Shown piece after piece: positions 8,077 through 19,894 of a stretch of 64,000 nucleotides of DNA. Position 1 is the first letter of the stretch. The number at the start of each line of letters is the position of its first letter. The notes below the pieces were generated by a model. That model ran no database searches. It was not told the DNA's origin and saw only the letters and a program-made list of their open reading frames with translations. Location: positions 2,294,001-2,358,000 of the forward strand of contig NZ_CP084550.1 in the NCBI RefSeq assembly GCF_021800405.1, in the 5' to 3' direction. Position numbers and translations under genes: made by a program. Source of the stretch: Arthrobacter sp. FW306-07-I. Lineage in GTDB: Bacteria > Actinomycetota > Actinomycetes > Actinomycetales > Micrococcaceae.

Positions 8077-9147
8077 TCAGGAGCGGCGGTTCTTTGCCAA
8101 TTGCCTGTTGATCCGTGCCGCCCAGAACGGACCTTCGTAAAGGAACGCCGTGTAGCCCTGCACCAGGCTTGCGCCGGCGTCGAGCCTTTCCTGTACGTCC
8201 TGGGCCGACTCCACACCGCCTACCGCCACCAGGGTCAGGGAATCGCCGGTAGCATTCTTGAGCCGCTTGAGGACGTCGAGGGACCGCGCTTTCAAGGGGG
8301 CTCCGGACAGGCCGCCGGCACCGCACTTGGCCACCTGGTCCGCCGGCGAGGTCAGTCCCGAGCGGGCAATGGTGGTGTTGGTGGCGATGATCCCGTCCAG
8401 TTTGAGGTCCAGGGCGAGGCGGGCGACGTCGTCAATGTCCTCGTCGCTGAGGTCCGGGGCGATCTTCACCAACAGCGGCACGTGCCGCCCGGCTGCCCGG
8501 TCAGCTTCCTGTCCCACTGCCGTCAGGAGAGGGCGGAGGGTCTCCACGTCCTGGAGCAACCGCAGCCCCGGCGTGTTGGGGGAACTGACATTCACCACGA
8601 GGTAGTCCGCGGCAGGAGCCAGGCTGCGGGCGCTCACCAGGTAATCGTCCACGGCGTCCGCCAGCTCCACCACCTTGGTCTTGCCAATGTTGACGCCGAT
8701 GACCGGGCGCACCGACGGGTATCGGCGCTGGAGCGCAGCGCGCGCCGCCTTCAGCCGGGGCGCGACGGCCGAGGCGCCGTCGTTATTGAAACCCATCCGG
8801 TTGATGACCGCACGGTCCTCCACCAGGCGGAACAGCCGCGGTTTTTCATTGCCCGGCTGGGCCTGGCCGGTAATGGTGCCGACTTCCACGTGGCCGAACC
8901 CAAGATCGGTGAGGGCCTCGATGCCGAGCCCTTCCTTGTCGAAGCCGGCGGCCAGCCCGAAGGGCGAAGGAAATGTAACACCAAAGGCAGTGGTCTGGAG
9001 GGACGGTGCAGGCGCCGTCAGTTTCTGCAGGAGCCTCCCGGCGCCCGACGCATGCGCGAGCCGGATGCCTTTGAATCCGATTTTGTGGGCGCGCTCGGCG
9101 TCCATCCATGAAAAGGCCAGCCTGAAGAAAGTGGGGTAAACGCGCAT
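8077..9147 (-). CDS. pyrD: Dihydroorotate dehydrogenase (quinone), class 2
   Basis: The enzyme oxidises dihydroorotate to orotate with FMN and membrane quinone, the fourth step of UMP synthesis. The 356-residue protein shows the class 2 N-terminal quinone-tunnel helices ([20 protein letters not shown]), the FMN-binding GFNNDG segment, the [12 protein letters not shown] loop with the catalytic serine, and GVGGVES-like phosphate loops near the C-terminus ([11 protein letters not shown]). The ATG at 9147 fits the family N-terminus, although the GGAGG in front is only one base away. It is unlinked to the pyr operon at 55-64 kb. Confidence 0.95.
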   Translation of the reverse strand: MRVYPTFFRLAFSWMDAERAHKIGFKGIRLAHASGAGRLLQKLTAPAPSLQTTAFGVTFPSPFGLAAGFDKEGLGIEALTDLGFGHVEVGTITGQAQPGNEKPRLFRLVEDRAVINRMGFNNDGASAVAPRLKAARAALQRRYPSVRPVIGVNIGKTKVVELADAVDDYLVSARSLAPAADYLVVNVSSPNTPGLRLLQDVETLRPLLTAVGQEADRAAGRHVPLLVKIAPDLSDEDIDDVARLALDLKLDGIIATNTTIARSGLTSPADQVAKCGAGGLSGAPLKARSLDVLKRLKNATGDSLTLVAVGGVESAQDVQERLDAGASLVQGYTAFLYEGPFWAARINRQLAKNRRS

Positions 9148-9230
9148 GCCTCCAGTTTCCCGTTTCCTGGGGCCGCATACCAAAACGAAGAAGCAGCCGA
9201 TCCGGAACGGACGCACCCGACGGCCCGGTT

Positions 9231-9236
9231 TAGCAT
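9231..9236 (+). promoter_or_regulatory. -10 box of a probable leaderless promoter (hydrolase)
   Basis: TAGCAT, then six bases (GAGGTC), then ATG 9243. The GAGG is too close to act as a normal ribosome binding site, which favours leaderless initiation. Confidence 0.55.
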
Positions 9237-9242
9237 GAGGTC

Positions 9243-10202
9243 ATGCAGTGGCAGCAGGACATCCTGGGCGGGGACTTTGAGTCCGGTTCCTTTGTGGCCA
9301 CCGGACCTGACGGTGTGGAGCGGACCGCAACCCTGGTACGGCTCCGGCCTCAGCCGGACAGGGGCGCCGGCGACGGCCGCCGCGGTGCCGTACTGTTCCT
9401 GCACGGCTGGAGCGACTACTTCTTCAATGTCGACCTGGCAAGGTTCTGGGCTGGGGCGGGATACGACTTCTACGCCTTGGACATGCACAACCACGGGCGC
9501 AGCCTGCGCCCGGAATCCCCTGGTGGGTACGTGGCGGACCTCGCGGCCTATGACGCCGAAATTGAAGAAGCAGGGCGCATCATCAGCGCCGAGGGCGCCC
9601 CCGGTCCCCTGGCTTTGATGGGCCATTCCACCGGCGGACTGGTGGCAGCCCTCTGGACCAGCCGGCATCCCGGGGCCGTTTCGTTGCTGGTCCTCAACAG
9701 TCCGTGGCTGGAGATGCACGGCAGCTCACTCGTGCGCCGGGCTGCGGCGGGCATGGTGCGCCCGGTTGCCCGCCTCCGGCCTCAAACAGTCCTCCGCCTG
9801 CCCGAACGGGGCCATTACTGGCGCACCATCAGCAGCGCTGCGGACGGCGAGTGGCCCCTTGACGAACGCTACCGTCCCCGGATGGCTTTCCCCGTCCGGG
9901 CAGGGTGGTTAAGGGCGGTCCTCGCGGGACATGCGCGGGTGGCGCGCGGCCTGGGGATCGAAGCGCCCATCCTGGTCCTGCTCTCCAAGGGGAGCGCCAA
10001 CGGGCTTCTCTGGTCCGAGGAAATGCGCCGCACCGATGCCGTCCTGGACGTCAATACCATCAGCGCCCGGGCGCTGACCCTGGGCCGCACCGTGACCCTC
10101 GAACGGATCGACGGGGCGCTGCACGACGTCTTCCTCTCCCCCGAGCCGGTCCGGTCCGATGCCTACTCAAGGCTGGCCCGCTGGCTGCGTGCGTATGGGT
10201 GA
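9243..10202 (+). CDS. Alpha/beta hydrolase, serine aminopeptidase S33 / lysophospholipase-like
   Basis: The 319-residue alpha/beta hydrolase has an oxyanion strand LFLHGWSDY (about 51-59), a nucleophile elbow LMGHSTGG (Ser about 131), the downstream acid in a VLLSKGS-type strand region, and a His in DGALHDVF (about 298). It resembles Hydrolase_4/monoglyceride-lipase-like proteins. There is no signal peptide. It is a single gene, convergent with uppS: its TGA ends three bases before the uppS TAA. The substrate is unknown. Confidence 0.8.
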   Translation: MQWQQDILGGDFESGSFVATGPDGVERTATLVRLRPQPDRGAGDGRRGAVLFLHGWSDYFFNVDLARFWAGAGYDFYALDMHNHGRSLRPESPGGYVADLAAYDAEIEEAGRIISAEGAPGPLALMGHSTGGLVAALWTSRHPGAVSLLVLNSPWLEMHGSSLVRRAAAGMVRPVARLRPQTVLRLPERGHYWRTISSAADGEWPLDERYRPRMAFPVRAGWLRAVLAGHARVARGLGIEAPILVLLSKGSANGLLWSEEMRRTDAVLDVNTISARALTLGRTVTLERIDGALHDVFLSPEPVRSDAYSRLARWLRAYG

Positions 10203-10204
10203 AG

Positions 10205-11068
10205 TTACTCCGCCTGAAGCCCGGCCGGGGAATCATCCCTGACGTCCGCGGGAGCAGCGGCGGCATCCACGGCGCCCCCATACCGGCGGTCCCGCCGGGC
10301 ATATTCCTCGACGGCGGCCCAAAGCGTCCGCCTGTCCACGTCCGGCCAGAGCGTGTCCATGAAGACAAACTCCGCGTAGGCGGACTGCCAGAGGAGGAAG
10401 TTGGACAGCCGCTGCTCCCCCGAGCTGCGCAGGAAGAGGTCCACGTCCGGCAGGTCAGGCTCGTCGAGGTATTTCTGGATGGTCCGCTCCGTGATGGCAC
10501 CGGGCTTCAGCTTCCCCGCTGCCACCTCCGCGGCAATGGCGGAAACCGCATCGGTGATCTCGGCCCGGCCGCCGTAATTAACACACATGGTCAAATTACA
10601 GGTGGTGTTGGCAGCCGTGAACTCCTCAGCTTCTTCCAGCTCACGGACCACCGAACCCCAGAGCCGGGGGCGGCGGCCGGCCCAGCGGACCCGCACTCCC
10701 CAGTCATCGAGCTGGTTCCGCTGCCTTCGCAGCACATCCTTGTTAAATCCCATCAGGAAGCGGACTTCCTCGGGCGACCGGCGCCAGTTCTCGGTGGAGA
10801 AGGCGTACACGCTGACGTACTCAATCCCCAACTCGATGGCTCCGGCCATGACGTCGAGCAGCGCTGGCTCCCCCGCCTTGTGCCCCTCGATCCGGGGCAG
10901 GCCGCGCTGGTTGGCCCACCGTCCGTTGCCGTCCATCACGATGGCCACGTGCCGCGGAATGAACTCAGCGGGAATAGAGGGCGCCACCGCACCGGACGGA
11001 TGCGGGTAGGGGGCCACCACGGGATGGGTGCGCCTGCGGGCTGCGTTGTTCTTTTTTCCCAGGGCCAC
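10205..11068 (-). CDS. uppS: Isoprenyl transferase (undecaprenyl/decaprenyl diphosphate synthase type)
   Basis: This cis-prenyltransferase makes the polyprenyl diphosphate carrier for peptidoglycan and wall polymers. The 287-residue protein has the diphosphate-binding [12 protein letters not shown] motif (Asp46), FSTENWRRS, the [10 protein letters not shown] segment, and the [17 protein letters not shown] signature near the C-terminus. The first 35 residues are a basic, non-conserved extension. It lies two bases after recO, so the two are co-transcribed. In related genera a pair of such synthases exists; which chain length this one makes is not clear. Confidence 0.94.
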   Translation of the reverse strand: MALGKKNNAARRRTHPVVAPYPHPSGAVAPSIPAEFIPRHVAIVMDGNGRWANQRGLPRIEGHKAGEPALLDVMAGAIELGIEYVSVYAFSTENWRRSPEEVRFLMGFNKDVLRRQRNQLDDWGVRVRWAGRRPRLWGSVVRELEEAEEFTAANTTCNLTMCVNYGGRAEITDAVSAIAAEVAAGKLKPGAITERTIQKYLDEPDLPDVDLFLRSSGEQRLSNFLLWQSAYAEFVFMDTLWPDVDRRTLWAAVEEYARRDRRYGGAVDAAAAPADVRDDSPAGLQAE

Positions 11069-11070
11069 TG

Positions 11071-11823
11071 TCAGCTACGCTCCACATGTTTGAGGGACTT
11101 AAGTACTCGTTCCAGATGCCATTGCAGGTACGCGGCCACCAGCCCGGCCGCCTCCTTGCGGTGCTGCGCCTGGGAAGCGTCGGCCGTCGTCCAGTCCCCG
11201 GTCAGCAGCGCCGCCAGCAGGACCACGGTCTCCGGCGCCGGGGCGGGTGACCCCGGCGGCCTGCACTGCGGGCAGACCATGCCGCCCAGTGGCGCGGAAA
11301 AGGCGGAGTGCGGGCCGGGCATGCCGCAGCGCGCGCAGTCGGTGAAGCTGGGCGCCCATCCGCCGGTAGCCAGCGCGCGCAGCAGGTAGGAGTCGAGAAT
11401 GAGGCCGGCGGCATGCTCGTCCCGACTCAATGCGGCGAGGGCCCCTACCAGCAGGTTGTACTGCGCGGTGCCCGCTTCGCCGTCCACATCCGTGAGTTTT
11501 TCCGCCGTCTCGGTCATCGCCGCGGCCACCGTGTACCTGCCGTAGTCCGCGGCGATGCTTCCGCCGTAGGCACCTTTGGCGACGGCCTGGGTCACGATGT
11601 CCAGGGTGCGCCCGGAGACCAGTTGCAGGTCCGCCACCATGAAGGGTTCAAGCCGGGCACCGAAACGGCTGCTGGTGCGGCGCACACCCTTGGCGACGGC
11701 ACGGACCTGCCCATGGTGCTTGGTCAGGAGGGTGATGATCCTGTCCGCCTCGCCCAATTTGTGGGTGCGGAGCACCACGGCGTCGTCCCGGTACGCCCGG
11801 GAGGCGAAAGACTGTTGGGGCAC
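11071..11823 (-). CDS. recO: DNA repair protein RecO
   Basis: RecO loads RecA onto SSB-coated single strands with RecR/RecF. The 250-residue protein has the N-terminal OB fold (residues about 10-85, [19 protein letters not shown]) and a C-terminal helical domain carrying a four-cysteine zinc site (Cys163, Cys166, Cys184, Cys187). It is followed after two bases by uppS, a pairing common in Actinobacteria. It starts 84 bases after leuA, with a hairpin in the gap. Confidence 0.94.
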   Translation of the reverse strand: MPQQSFASRAYRDDAVVLRTHKLGEADRIITLLTKHHGQVRAVAKGVRRTSSRFGARLEPFMVADLQLVSGRTLDIVTQAVAKGAYGGSIAADYGRYTVAAAMTETAEKLTDVDGEAGTAQYNLLVGALAALSRDEHAAGLILDSYLLRALATGGWAPSFTDCARCGMPGPHSAFSAPLGGMVCPQCRPPGSPAPAPETVVLLAALLTGDWTTADASQAQHRKEAAGLVAAYLQWHLERVLKSLKHVERS

Positions 11824-11838
11824 GCTCTATCTTCCCAT

Positions 11839-11906
11839 CCTGTACAGCAACATGCTGCCAAGGCGTGGCGGCGCCGCCGGTAAGAGCGGCGCCACCTGCT
11901 ACAGGT
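11839..11906 (-). terminator. Imperfect hairpin between leuA and recO
   Basis: Outer arms CCTGTA/TACAGG and inner GTGGCG/CGCCAC plus CCGC/GCGG form an interrupted stem just after the leuA stop. There is no clear U-run, so termination may be partial. Confidence 0.35.
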
Positions 11907-11907
11907 A

Positions 11908-13716
<1,809 letters not shown>

Positions 13717-13728
13717 GTGGGCCGTGCG

Positions 13729-13785
13729 CTAGATAGCGTCTGTGGCCTCGCCGCGGCAGCTAAGGAGAAGGAGCTCTGCACGCAC
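13729..13785 (-). CDS. leuL: leuA leader peptide (MRAELLLLSCRGEATDAI)
   Basis: An 18-codon frame with a GTG start lies 81 bases upstream of leuA and holds four consecutive leucine codons (CTC CTT CTC CTT, codons 5-8); CTT is an unusual codon in so GC-rich a genome. TACCCT followed by exactly six bases precedes the GTG, so the leader would be translated from the very 5' end of the mRNA. Leader peptides with Leu runs upstream of leuA are known in Actinobacteria. The peptide acts by ribosome stalling when charged tRNA-Leu is short. The rest of the sequence after the Leu run forms one arm of an RNA stem. Confidence 0.8.
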   Translation of the reverse strand: MRAELLLLSCRGEATDAI

Positions 13786-13791
13786 ACTTTG

Positions 13792-13797
13792 AGGGTA
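13792..13797 (-). promoter_or_regulatory. -10 box of the leuA leader transcript
   Basis: Minus-strand TACCCT, six bases (CAAAGT), then the GTG of the leader peptide: same geometry as the leuS leader. No convincing -35 box. Confidence 0.6.
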
Positions 13798-13900
13798 ACA
13801 CGGGTGCGTAAGATGAAAGGGCACTACCGTCCGTAAAGTCCAGCATGCAGACGCATTCCGGTTTTCCGCCCGGCAACGGCGTCCCAGCAAAGGAGTTGCA

Positions 13901-15853
13901 GTGCCCATTTCGGGGATCGATCTGTCCACCATTGATCACACAGTCCGGCCGCAGGACGACCTCTACCAGCACATCAACGGAGCCTGGCTCAAATCAACCG
14001 AGATTCCCGATGACAGGCCGCTGGAGGGCACTTTCACCGCACTCCGCGACGGGTCCGAGATCGCTGTCCGGGACATCATCGAGGAAGCCGCGGCAAAGGG
14101 GGCGGACGCCACCGGTATCGAGCGGAAGATCGGCGACCTCTACAACAGCTTCATGGACGAAGCAGCTGTTGAGGCCAAGGGCATGGAGCCCATCCGCGGA
14201 CGACTGGCCGAGGTGTTCGCCACCAGCGCTGTGCCGGACCTCATTGCACTGGCCGGCCGGCTGTTCCGCGCCGACGTGGGCGGGTTGTTCTACATCTACC
14301 CTGCCCCCGACGCCGGCAACCCGGACCGGGTCCTGCTGTACACCGGCCAGGGCGGCCTGGGCCTGCCCGACGAGTCGTATTACCGGGAGGAGAAGTTCGC
14401 TCCCATCGTCTCCGCCTACGCCGCGCATGTGCAGCAGATGTTCGAACTCGCAGGGGTGGCCGATCCGCAGGGCGCAGCAGCCCGGGTCGTTGAGCTGGAA
14501 CGAAAGCTGGCGTCCCACCACTGGGACAACGTCACCCTGCGTGATCCGCAGAAGACCTACAACCTGAAGACGGCTGAAGAAGCCACCGAACTCTTCCCGT
14601 TCCTGGACACCTGGTTCGACGCTGCAGGAATCGACCAGGCCAAGCGTACGGAAATCGTAGTGAGCACCCCTGACTTCTTCACCGGCGCAGCCGCACTCCT
14701 GGGCGAAGTCCCCGTGGCGACCTGGCAGGAGTGGCTGGCCATGCGGGTCATCAGCGGTGCCGCCCCCTACCTGTCCTCCGCCTTCGTGGACGCCAACTTC
14801 GCCTTCTACGGCACCACCATCAGCGGCACGCCCCGCAACAAGGACCGGTGGAAGCGGGGCGTCGCCGTCATCGAGGCTGCTCTGGGTGAAGCCGTGGGGC
14901 AGATCTACGTGGAACGCCACTTCCCCGAGACCCACAAGGCACGGATGCAGACCCTGGTGGCAAACCTCATCGAGGCCTACCGGCGCAGCATCACCGGGGT
15001 GGACTGGATGGGTGAGGACACCAAGGCCGAGGCCCTGCGCAAGCTGGAGGCATTCCGGGCCAAGATCGGCTACCCGGACAAGTGGATCGACTACTCCGCG
15101 GTGGAGATCGACCCCCAAGACCTCCTCGGCAACGTGGAACGGGCGCACAATGCCGACGTCGACCGGCACCTGGACGAGGTGGGCAAGCCTGTGGACCGGA
15201 CCAAGTGGCTGATGACGCCGCAAACGGTCAACGCCTACTACCACCCGATGATGAACGAGATTGTCTTCCCCGCCGCCATCCTGCAGCCGCCGTTCTTTAC
15301 CGCCGACGCCGACGACGCCGTCAACTATGGCGGTATCGGAGCCGTCATCGGTCACGAGATTGGCCACGGCTTTGACGACCAGGGATCACAGTTCGACGGC
15401 GGCGGCGCCCTCCGCAACTGGTGGACGGACCAGGACCGCCAGGCTTTCGAGGCCCTGACAGCACGGCTCGTTGCACAGTTTGATGCTTTGTCCCCCACCG
15501 CCGCGCCGGGCCACCACGTCAACGGCCGGCTTACGCTCGGTGAGAACATCGGCGATCTGGCAGGCCTGACCATCGCCTACAAGGCCTACCAGATCAGCCT
15601 CGATGGCAATGACGCCGAAGTTTTGGACGGGCTGACCGGACAGCAGCGTTTCTTTGCCTCCTGGGCGGCGGGATGGCGCCAGGTGATCCGGCAGGAAGAG
15701 GCGATCAGGCGGCTTGCCACCGATCCCCACTCCCCCAATGAGTTCCGGACCAACGCGATTGCGAAGAACCTGGACTCCTTCCACGAGGCGTTCGACGTCA
15801 CCGAGGAGGACGGCATGTGGATGCCGGCCGCCGAGCGCGTCAGCATCTGGTAG
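13901..15853 (+). CDS. M13-family zinc metalloendopeptidase (neprilysin/PepO type)
   Basis: The 650-residue peptidase cleaves oligopeptides. The zinc site is complete: HEIGH (His485, Glu486, His489), the third ligand in GENIGDLAGL (Glu548, with Asp552), and the substrate-binding NAYYHPMMNEIVFPAAIL before it. The protein ends in VSIW; the terminal tryptophan is conserved in M13 enzymes. No signal peptide is visible, so it is probably cytoplasmic. The GTG start has AAAGGAG five bases upstream. It is a single gene ending in a strong terminator. Confidence 0.95.
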   Translation: MPISGIDLSTIDHTVRPQDDLYQHINGAWLKSTEIPDDRPLEGTFTALRDGSEIAVRDIIEEAAAKGADATGIERKIGDLYNSFMDEAAVEAKGMEPIRGRLAEVFATSAVPDLIALAGRLFRADVGGLFYIYPAPDAGNPDRVLLYTGQGGLGLPDESYYREEKFAPIVSAYAAHVQQMFELAGVADPQGAAARVVELERKLASHHWDNVTLRDPQKTYNLKTAEEATELFPFLDTWFDAAGIDQAKRTEIVVSTPDFFTGAAALLGEVPVATWQEWLAMRVISGAAPYLSSAFVDANFAFYGTTISGTPRNKDRWKRGVAVIEAALGEAVGQIYVERHFPETHKARMQTLVANLIEAYRRSITGVDWMGEDTKAEALRKLEAFRAKIGYPDKWIDYSAVEIDPQDLLGNVERAHNADVDRHLDEVGKPVDRTKWLMTPQTVNAYYHPMMNEIVFPAAILQPPFFTADADDAVNYGGIGAVIGHEIGHGFDDQGSQFDGGGALRNWWTDQDRQAFEALTARLVAQFDALSPTAAPGHHVNGRLTLGENIGDLAGLTIAYKAYQISLDGNDAEVLDGLTGQQRFFASWAAGWRQVIRQEEAIRRLATDPHSPNEFRTNAIAKNLDSFHEAFDVTEEDGMWMPAAERVSIW

Positions 15854-15864
15854 CCAAACTAAAA

Positions 15865-15900
15865 TTGGGCCCCGCCTGTGCGGCGGGGCCCAAATTTTTT
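15865..15900. terminator. Bidirectional terminator after the M13 peptidase gene
   Basis: 12-bp GC-rich stem (15865-15876 with 15882-15893), loop TGTGC, followed by ATTTTTT on the plus strand; the left side is A-rich, serving the convergent LCP gene. A second perfect 8-bp hairpin follows at 15901-15920. Confidence 0.9.
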
Positions 15901-15930
15901 GCCGGCGGCCTGCCGCCGGCGACACTGGTG

Positions 15931-17523
15931 TTACCGCACGATCAGCTCAGGGTTGGCCTGCTGGCAGACTTTGTCTCCTGCAGTCTGGTTCACGATGTCC
16001 TGCGGCAAAGCCGGCGCCGTCCCACCGCTGGCTCCTCCTCCATAAGTGGTGCCGCTGGTGAAGTCGCTGCCCACATAGACCTGCACGCCCGATACCCCCG
16101 GGGCAGGAATCATGAGGGTGGCCGGAATCCCCAGCAGGGCGGCGACGTCGGCCGCCACATCGGCGAAGCCGTTGCCGTAATACACGGCTGTCTTGGCCAC
16201 CGGCTGGGCGAGGAACTGGCTGGTCTGCGTGAAGCCGCCTGCCACCAACGCCTGGACAATTTCCTGCGCGCGGCCGCTGACCCCGCTTCCGTTGGCGACA
16301 GTGACGGGCTGGATGCCCTTGTTGTACGGCGGCACCGGCGGAGCCGTCTCAGTCGGCGTCGGAGACGGTGATGCCGTCTCACTGGGCGACGGCGAAGCGG
16401 GCGCATTGGGATCGGTGAGGTCCACGTTCTTCCGCAACGCAGAGAACAGCTGCGCACCGGCAGGCTCCGCGATGACCAGCCGGTTGGGATCAACGGGCGC
16501 CGGCGTGGTGGGCACCGCCACGAACGCCACCTTGCTGATGTCGATGTCCTTGAGCCGGGTGCCGATGGTCAGGAGGGTGGGAACCGAAGCAAGCCCGTCA
16601 TCAACGGTCAAATTCCGGGTAACGACGTCGGCGATCTTTAGCATTTTTGCCGGGTCGGACAGTGTTCCCTCATCCTTGATCTTGCGGGTCAGTGACGACA
16701 GGAAGCCCTGCTGCGCCTTGATCCGTCCCAGGTCGCCGCCGTCGGCAAAAGCGTGGCGGGTCCGGAGGAACGCCAGCGCCATTTCACCCTGCACTGACGA
16801 TGTTCCGGCGGGCAGGCGCAGCCGGGAGTCGGGATCGTAAACGGCGTCGCTGATGCAGACGTCAACTCCGCCCACTGCATTGGACAGCTCCTTCACGGCA
16901 TTGAAGTCGGCCATCATGAAGTGGTCCACCTGCATGCCGGTGAGCTTGTTGACGGTGTCCACCGCGCAGCCGATGCCGGCCTCGCTCATGGCTTCGTTGA
17001 TCATCACACCTGTGCGGGCAGGGTAGTCCTTGCCGGTTTTCCTGTCCTTGCAGTCGGGGATGTCCACCAGCAGGTCACGCGGGAAGCTGATGACGTTGAC
17101 GCGCTTGTTGTCCTCGGAGATGTCCATCAGCATCATGACGTCAGACTTGCCGTAGCCGGTGGAATCGTCGGAAGTTCCGTACTCCGAGTTCTTCCCGTCG
17201 CGGGTATCCGAACCGAGAATCAGGATCTGGAGCCGGCCGGTTGCATCGTTACCGGCAGCTTCGGTGTTCTCCCCGCCGGCGTTCAGCGGCGCCTTGGAGA
17301 TGTTGTTCTGGAGCCGGAAAAGCCAGAACCCGCCGAAGGCGATCGCGCCCACGAGGACCAGTGCCACCACGCCAGTGACGGTTTTCAGCCACAACGGCAT
17401 CCCGCGCAGGGGGCCCAGGTGGCGGGCAGCACCAACGGCACCGCCGTTTGCGTGCCGGGATACCGGTCCCGGTACGGCTGACAGGTCAGCCTCGTTGTCA
17501 CGTCCATCGCGGCCTCGATCCAC
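15931..17523 (-). CDS. LytR-CpsA-Psr (LCP) family cell-wall ligase with C-terminal LytR_C domain
   Basis: LCP enzymes transfer polyprenyl-linked wall polymers to peptidoglycan on the outer face of the membrane. The 530-residue protein has a cytoplasmic N-terminus, one membrane span (about 44-68), the LCP catalytic domain (about 95-300, with ILGSDTRDG, DVMMLMDI, FPRDLLVDIP and FLRTRHAF), a Pro/Ser/Thr-rich linker (about 375-400), and a LytR_C domain (about 405-485). The GTG start has AGAGGAAGG about ten bases upstream. It is monocistronic. The polymer attached is not predictable from sequence. Confidence 0.92.
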   Translation of the reverse strand: MDRGRDGRDNEADLSAVPGPVSRHANGGAVGAARHLGPLRGMPLWLKTVTGVVALVLVGAIAFGGFWLFRLQNNISKAPLNAGGENTEAAGNDATGRLQILILGSDTRDGKNSEYGTSDDSTGYGKSDVMMLMDISEDNKRVNVISFPRDLLVDIPDCKDRKTGKDYPARTGVMINEAMSEAGIGCAVDTVNKLTGMQVDHFMMADFNAVKELSNAVGGVDVCISDAVYDPDSRLRLPAGTSSVQGEMALAFLRTRHAFADGGDLGRIKAQQGFLSSLTRKIKDEGTLSDPAKMLKIADVVTRNLTVDDGLASVPTLLTIGTRLKDIDISKVAFVAVPTTPAPVDPNRLVIAEPAGAQLFSALRKNVDLTDPNAPASPSPSETASPSPTPTETAPPVPPYNKGIQPVTVANGSGVSGRAQEIVQALVAGGFTQTSQFLAQPVAKTAVYYGNGFADVAADVAALLGIPATLMIPAPGVSGVQVYVGSDFTSGTTYGGGASGGTAPALPQDIVNQTAGDKVCQQANPELIVR

Positions 17524-17619
17524 CTGGTGAACCTTCCTCTAAAAACGAAATCCGGTCCATTTTAGTGGTCCAGTGTGGAGAACTTGCCGGCGCCCTCCGC
17601 CGAACGCCTTTATCGTAGG

Positions 17620-18579
17620 TCAGAAACCCAGTTTGACCAGTTGTTTCGGGTCGCGCTGCCAGTCTTTGGCCACCTTGACGTGAAGATCCAGGTAGATCCG
17701 GGTGCCCAGGAGGGCTTCGATCCCCTTGCGGGCGTTGGTTCCCACTTCCCGCAGCCGGCTGCCACCCTTGCCGATGATGATGGCCTTCTGGGATGGCCGC
17801 TCCACGTAGAGGTTAACGCGGACGTCCAGCAGGGGGTTGTCGTCCGGCCGGTCCTCCCTGGGGACGATCTCCTCGACCACCACGGCCAGGGAGTGGGGAA
17901 GCTCGTCACGGACCCCCTCCAGGGCAGCTTCGCGGATGAGTTCGGCAACCATGACCGCTTCGGGCTCATCCGTCAGTTCGCCGTCGGGATAGAGGGGCGG
18001 CGACGGCGGCATGTGGCTGATCAGGACGTCGGCGACCGTTTCCACCTGGAAGCCGTCAGCAGCGGAGACCGGAACAATGTCCTTCCAGCCGTCCTCCCCC
18101 ATCACTTCGCGCCCCAGGGCCGCAACCGCAAGGAGTTGTTCAGTCAATGCCTGCTTGTCCACGAGGTCTGCCTTGGTGACTATGGCAACCACCGGTTGGC
18201 GGCCGACGGCGGCAAGCTGGGCTGCGATGAATTTGTCACCGGGACCGATTTTTTCGTTCGCCGGCAGGCAAAAACCGATGGCGTCCACCTCGGCCAGCGT
18301 GTCTGCCACAAGGTCGTTCAGGCGCTTTCCCAGGAGGGTACGGGGACGGTGCAGCCCCGGCGTGTCCACGAGGATCAGCTGGGCGTCGTCACGGTGCACG
18401 ATGCCGCGGATGGTGTGCCGAGTGGTCTGCGGTTTGGCGGAGGTGATGGCCACCTTCTTGCCCACCAGGGCATTGGTCAGGGTGGACTTGCCCGCGTTGG
18501 GCCTGCCAACCAGGACCGCGAACCCGGCGCGGAAGCCGCCAAAATCGTTTGGTAATTCGGCCTTATTTTTCTTGCTCAC
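17620..18579 (-). CDS. era: GTPase Era
   Basis: Era is a GTPase that assists 30S subunit maturation by binding the 3' end of 16S rRNA. The 319-residue protein shows G1 GRPNAGKS (25-32), G3 DTPGLHRP, G4 TKADLVDK, and a C-terminal KH domain with IIIGKGGSRLREVG. The GTG at 18579 is chosen because GGGAG lies six bases upstream and the family N-terminus fits; it overlaps the end of the preceding CNNM gene by 17 bases. It is the last gene of phoH-ybeY-CNNM-era. Confidence 0.95.
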   Translation of the reverse strand: MSKKNKAELPNDFGGFRAGFAVLVGRPNAGKSTLTNALVGKKVAITSAKPQTTRHTIRGIVHRDDAQLILVDTPGLHRPRTLLGKRLNDLVADTLAEVDAIGFCLPANEKIGPGDKFIAAQLAAVGRQPVVAIVTKADLVDKQALTEQLLAVAALGREVMGEDGWKDIVPVSAADGFQVETVADVLISHMPPSPPLYPDGELTDEPEAVMVAELIREAALEGVRDELPHSLAVVVEEIVPREDRPDDNPLLDVRVNLYVERPSQKAIIIGKGGSRLREVGTNARKGIEALLGTRIYLDLHVKVAKDWQRDPKQLVKLGF

Positions 18580-19894
18580 GTGGAACTCCCTGCTGGGTTG
18601 CTTCGGCCTCTTCCAGGAGGCCTTCAAGGTCAGTCTCTACTCTTGGTACGGGCGCCGCAATGATGTGGCTGACCCGGTTCCGCCGGCCCTCCAGCCGCTC
18701 CGCCCGCAGGGACACCCCCTGCACCTCCACGCTGCTGCCCACGATCGGGACGCGGCCAAGCGCCTTTGCGAGGAGGCCACCCACGGTGTCAACTTCGTCG
18801 TCGTCGATCTCCAGGTCGAACAGCTCGCCGAGATCATCGATGCCCATCCGGGCGCTCACGCGGTAGGAGCCGTCGTCCAGTGCCACGGCTTCCGCGCTCT
18901 CGGTGTCGTATTCGTCCACGATCTCGCCCACGATTTCCTCGATCAGGTCCTCGAGGGTCACGAGCCCCGCAGTACCGCCGTATTCGTCGATGACGATGGC
19001 CACGTGGGTGGATTCCTTCTGCAACTCGCGCAGGAGGTCGCTGACGGGCTTTGACTCCGGCACGTAGCGGACTTCGCGGGCCAGCGACTCCACCAGGGGT
19101 GGTTCCTGGCCGGCTGCCAGTTGGTGGATGACCGCGGCCACGTCCTTGAGGTAGATGATGCCAAGGATGTGGTCCGTATTCTCGTTGATGACGGGGATGC
19201 GGGAGTAGCCCGAGCGCAGGAAGAGGGACATTGCCTGGTGCAGGCTGGAGCCGGCGTCGATGCTGACGATGTCCGTCCTGGGGACCATGACAGCCCGCAC
19301 CAGGGTGTCGCCAAAGTCGAATACCGATTGGATCATCTCCGCCTCGGTGTCTTCGATCATGTCGGATTCACTGGCCCGGTCCACGAGCTCCCGGAACTCC
19401 TGCTCGCTGAAAAACGCATCGTCGCCGCCGGGCGCTCCGGGGGCTGCCGAGCTCCCGATGGCAACAAGCCAGCCCGGAACCGGTCCCAGCACGCTGGTGA
19501 GGAACCGGACCATCGGGGCGGTGAAGCGGACAACAGCCGTGGAATGCAGCCGGCCGAGCTGCCGGGGCGAAACACCCACGATCACGAAGCCCAGAAGCGC
19601 CATGATGCCGGTCGCCACCAGGCCGGCGACCCACACGTTGTCCAGCAGGCTGGCGATCAGCACCGCAACGGCGACGGCGGAGGCCATCTCGAACCAGACG
19701 CGCCAGAACCGCAGGGCCCGGGTGTGGGCCACGGGTTCGGCAAGGATGCGCCGCATGGCAGTGCCGCGGCTCCGGTGCAGTGCCTCTTCGGCGTCGTGGC
19801 GGGGAAGGAAACTGAAGGCGGCCTCGGCCGCGGTCAGCACGGCCGCGACGGCAAGGAAAACCAGTGCCACCGCGACCAGGAGCAGTTGCGTCAC
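18563..19894 (-). CDS. CNNM/CorC family membrane protein with CBS domains (hemolysin C-like)
   Basis: The 443-residue protein has a DUF21/CNNM transmembrane domain (hydrophobic spans near 1-30, 70-90, 95-115 and 130-150), a paired CBS module (about 195-325: [12 protein letters not shown] ... SGYSRIPVI ... [26 protein letters not shown]), and a C-terminal CorC/HlyC transporter-associated domain (about 345-425). Family members are linked to Mg2+/Co2+ export, though the old annotation is hemolysin. It overlaps ybeY by four bases and era by 17, so translation is coupled. Confidence 0.92.
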   Translation of the reverse strand: MTQLLLVAVALVFLAVAAVLTAAEAAFSFLPRHDAEEALHRSRGTAMRRILAEPVAHTRALRFWRVWFEMASAVAVAVLIASLLDNVWVAGLVATGIMALLGFVIVGVSPRQLGRLHSTAVVRFTAPMVRFLTSVLGPVPGWLVAIGSSAAPGAPGGDDAFFSEQEFRELVDRASESDMIEDTEAEMIQSVFDFGDTLVRAVMVPRTDIVSIDAGSSLHQAMSLFLRSGYSRIPVINENTDHILGIIYLKDVAAVIHQLAAGQEPPLVESLAREVRYVPESKPVSDLLRELQKESTHVAIVIDEYGGTAGLVTLEDLIEEIVGEIVDEYDTESAEAVALDDGSYRVSARMGIDDLGELFDLEIDDDEVDTVGGLLAKALGRVPIVGSSVEVQGVSLRAERLEGRRNRVSHIIAAPVPRVETDLEGLLEEAEATQQGVPREQEK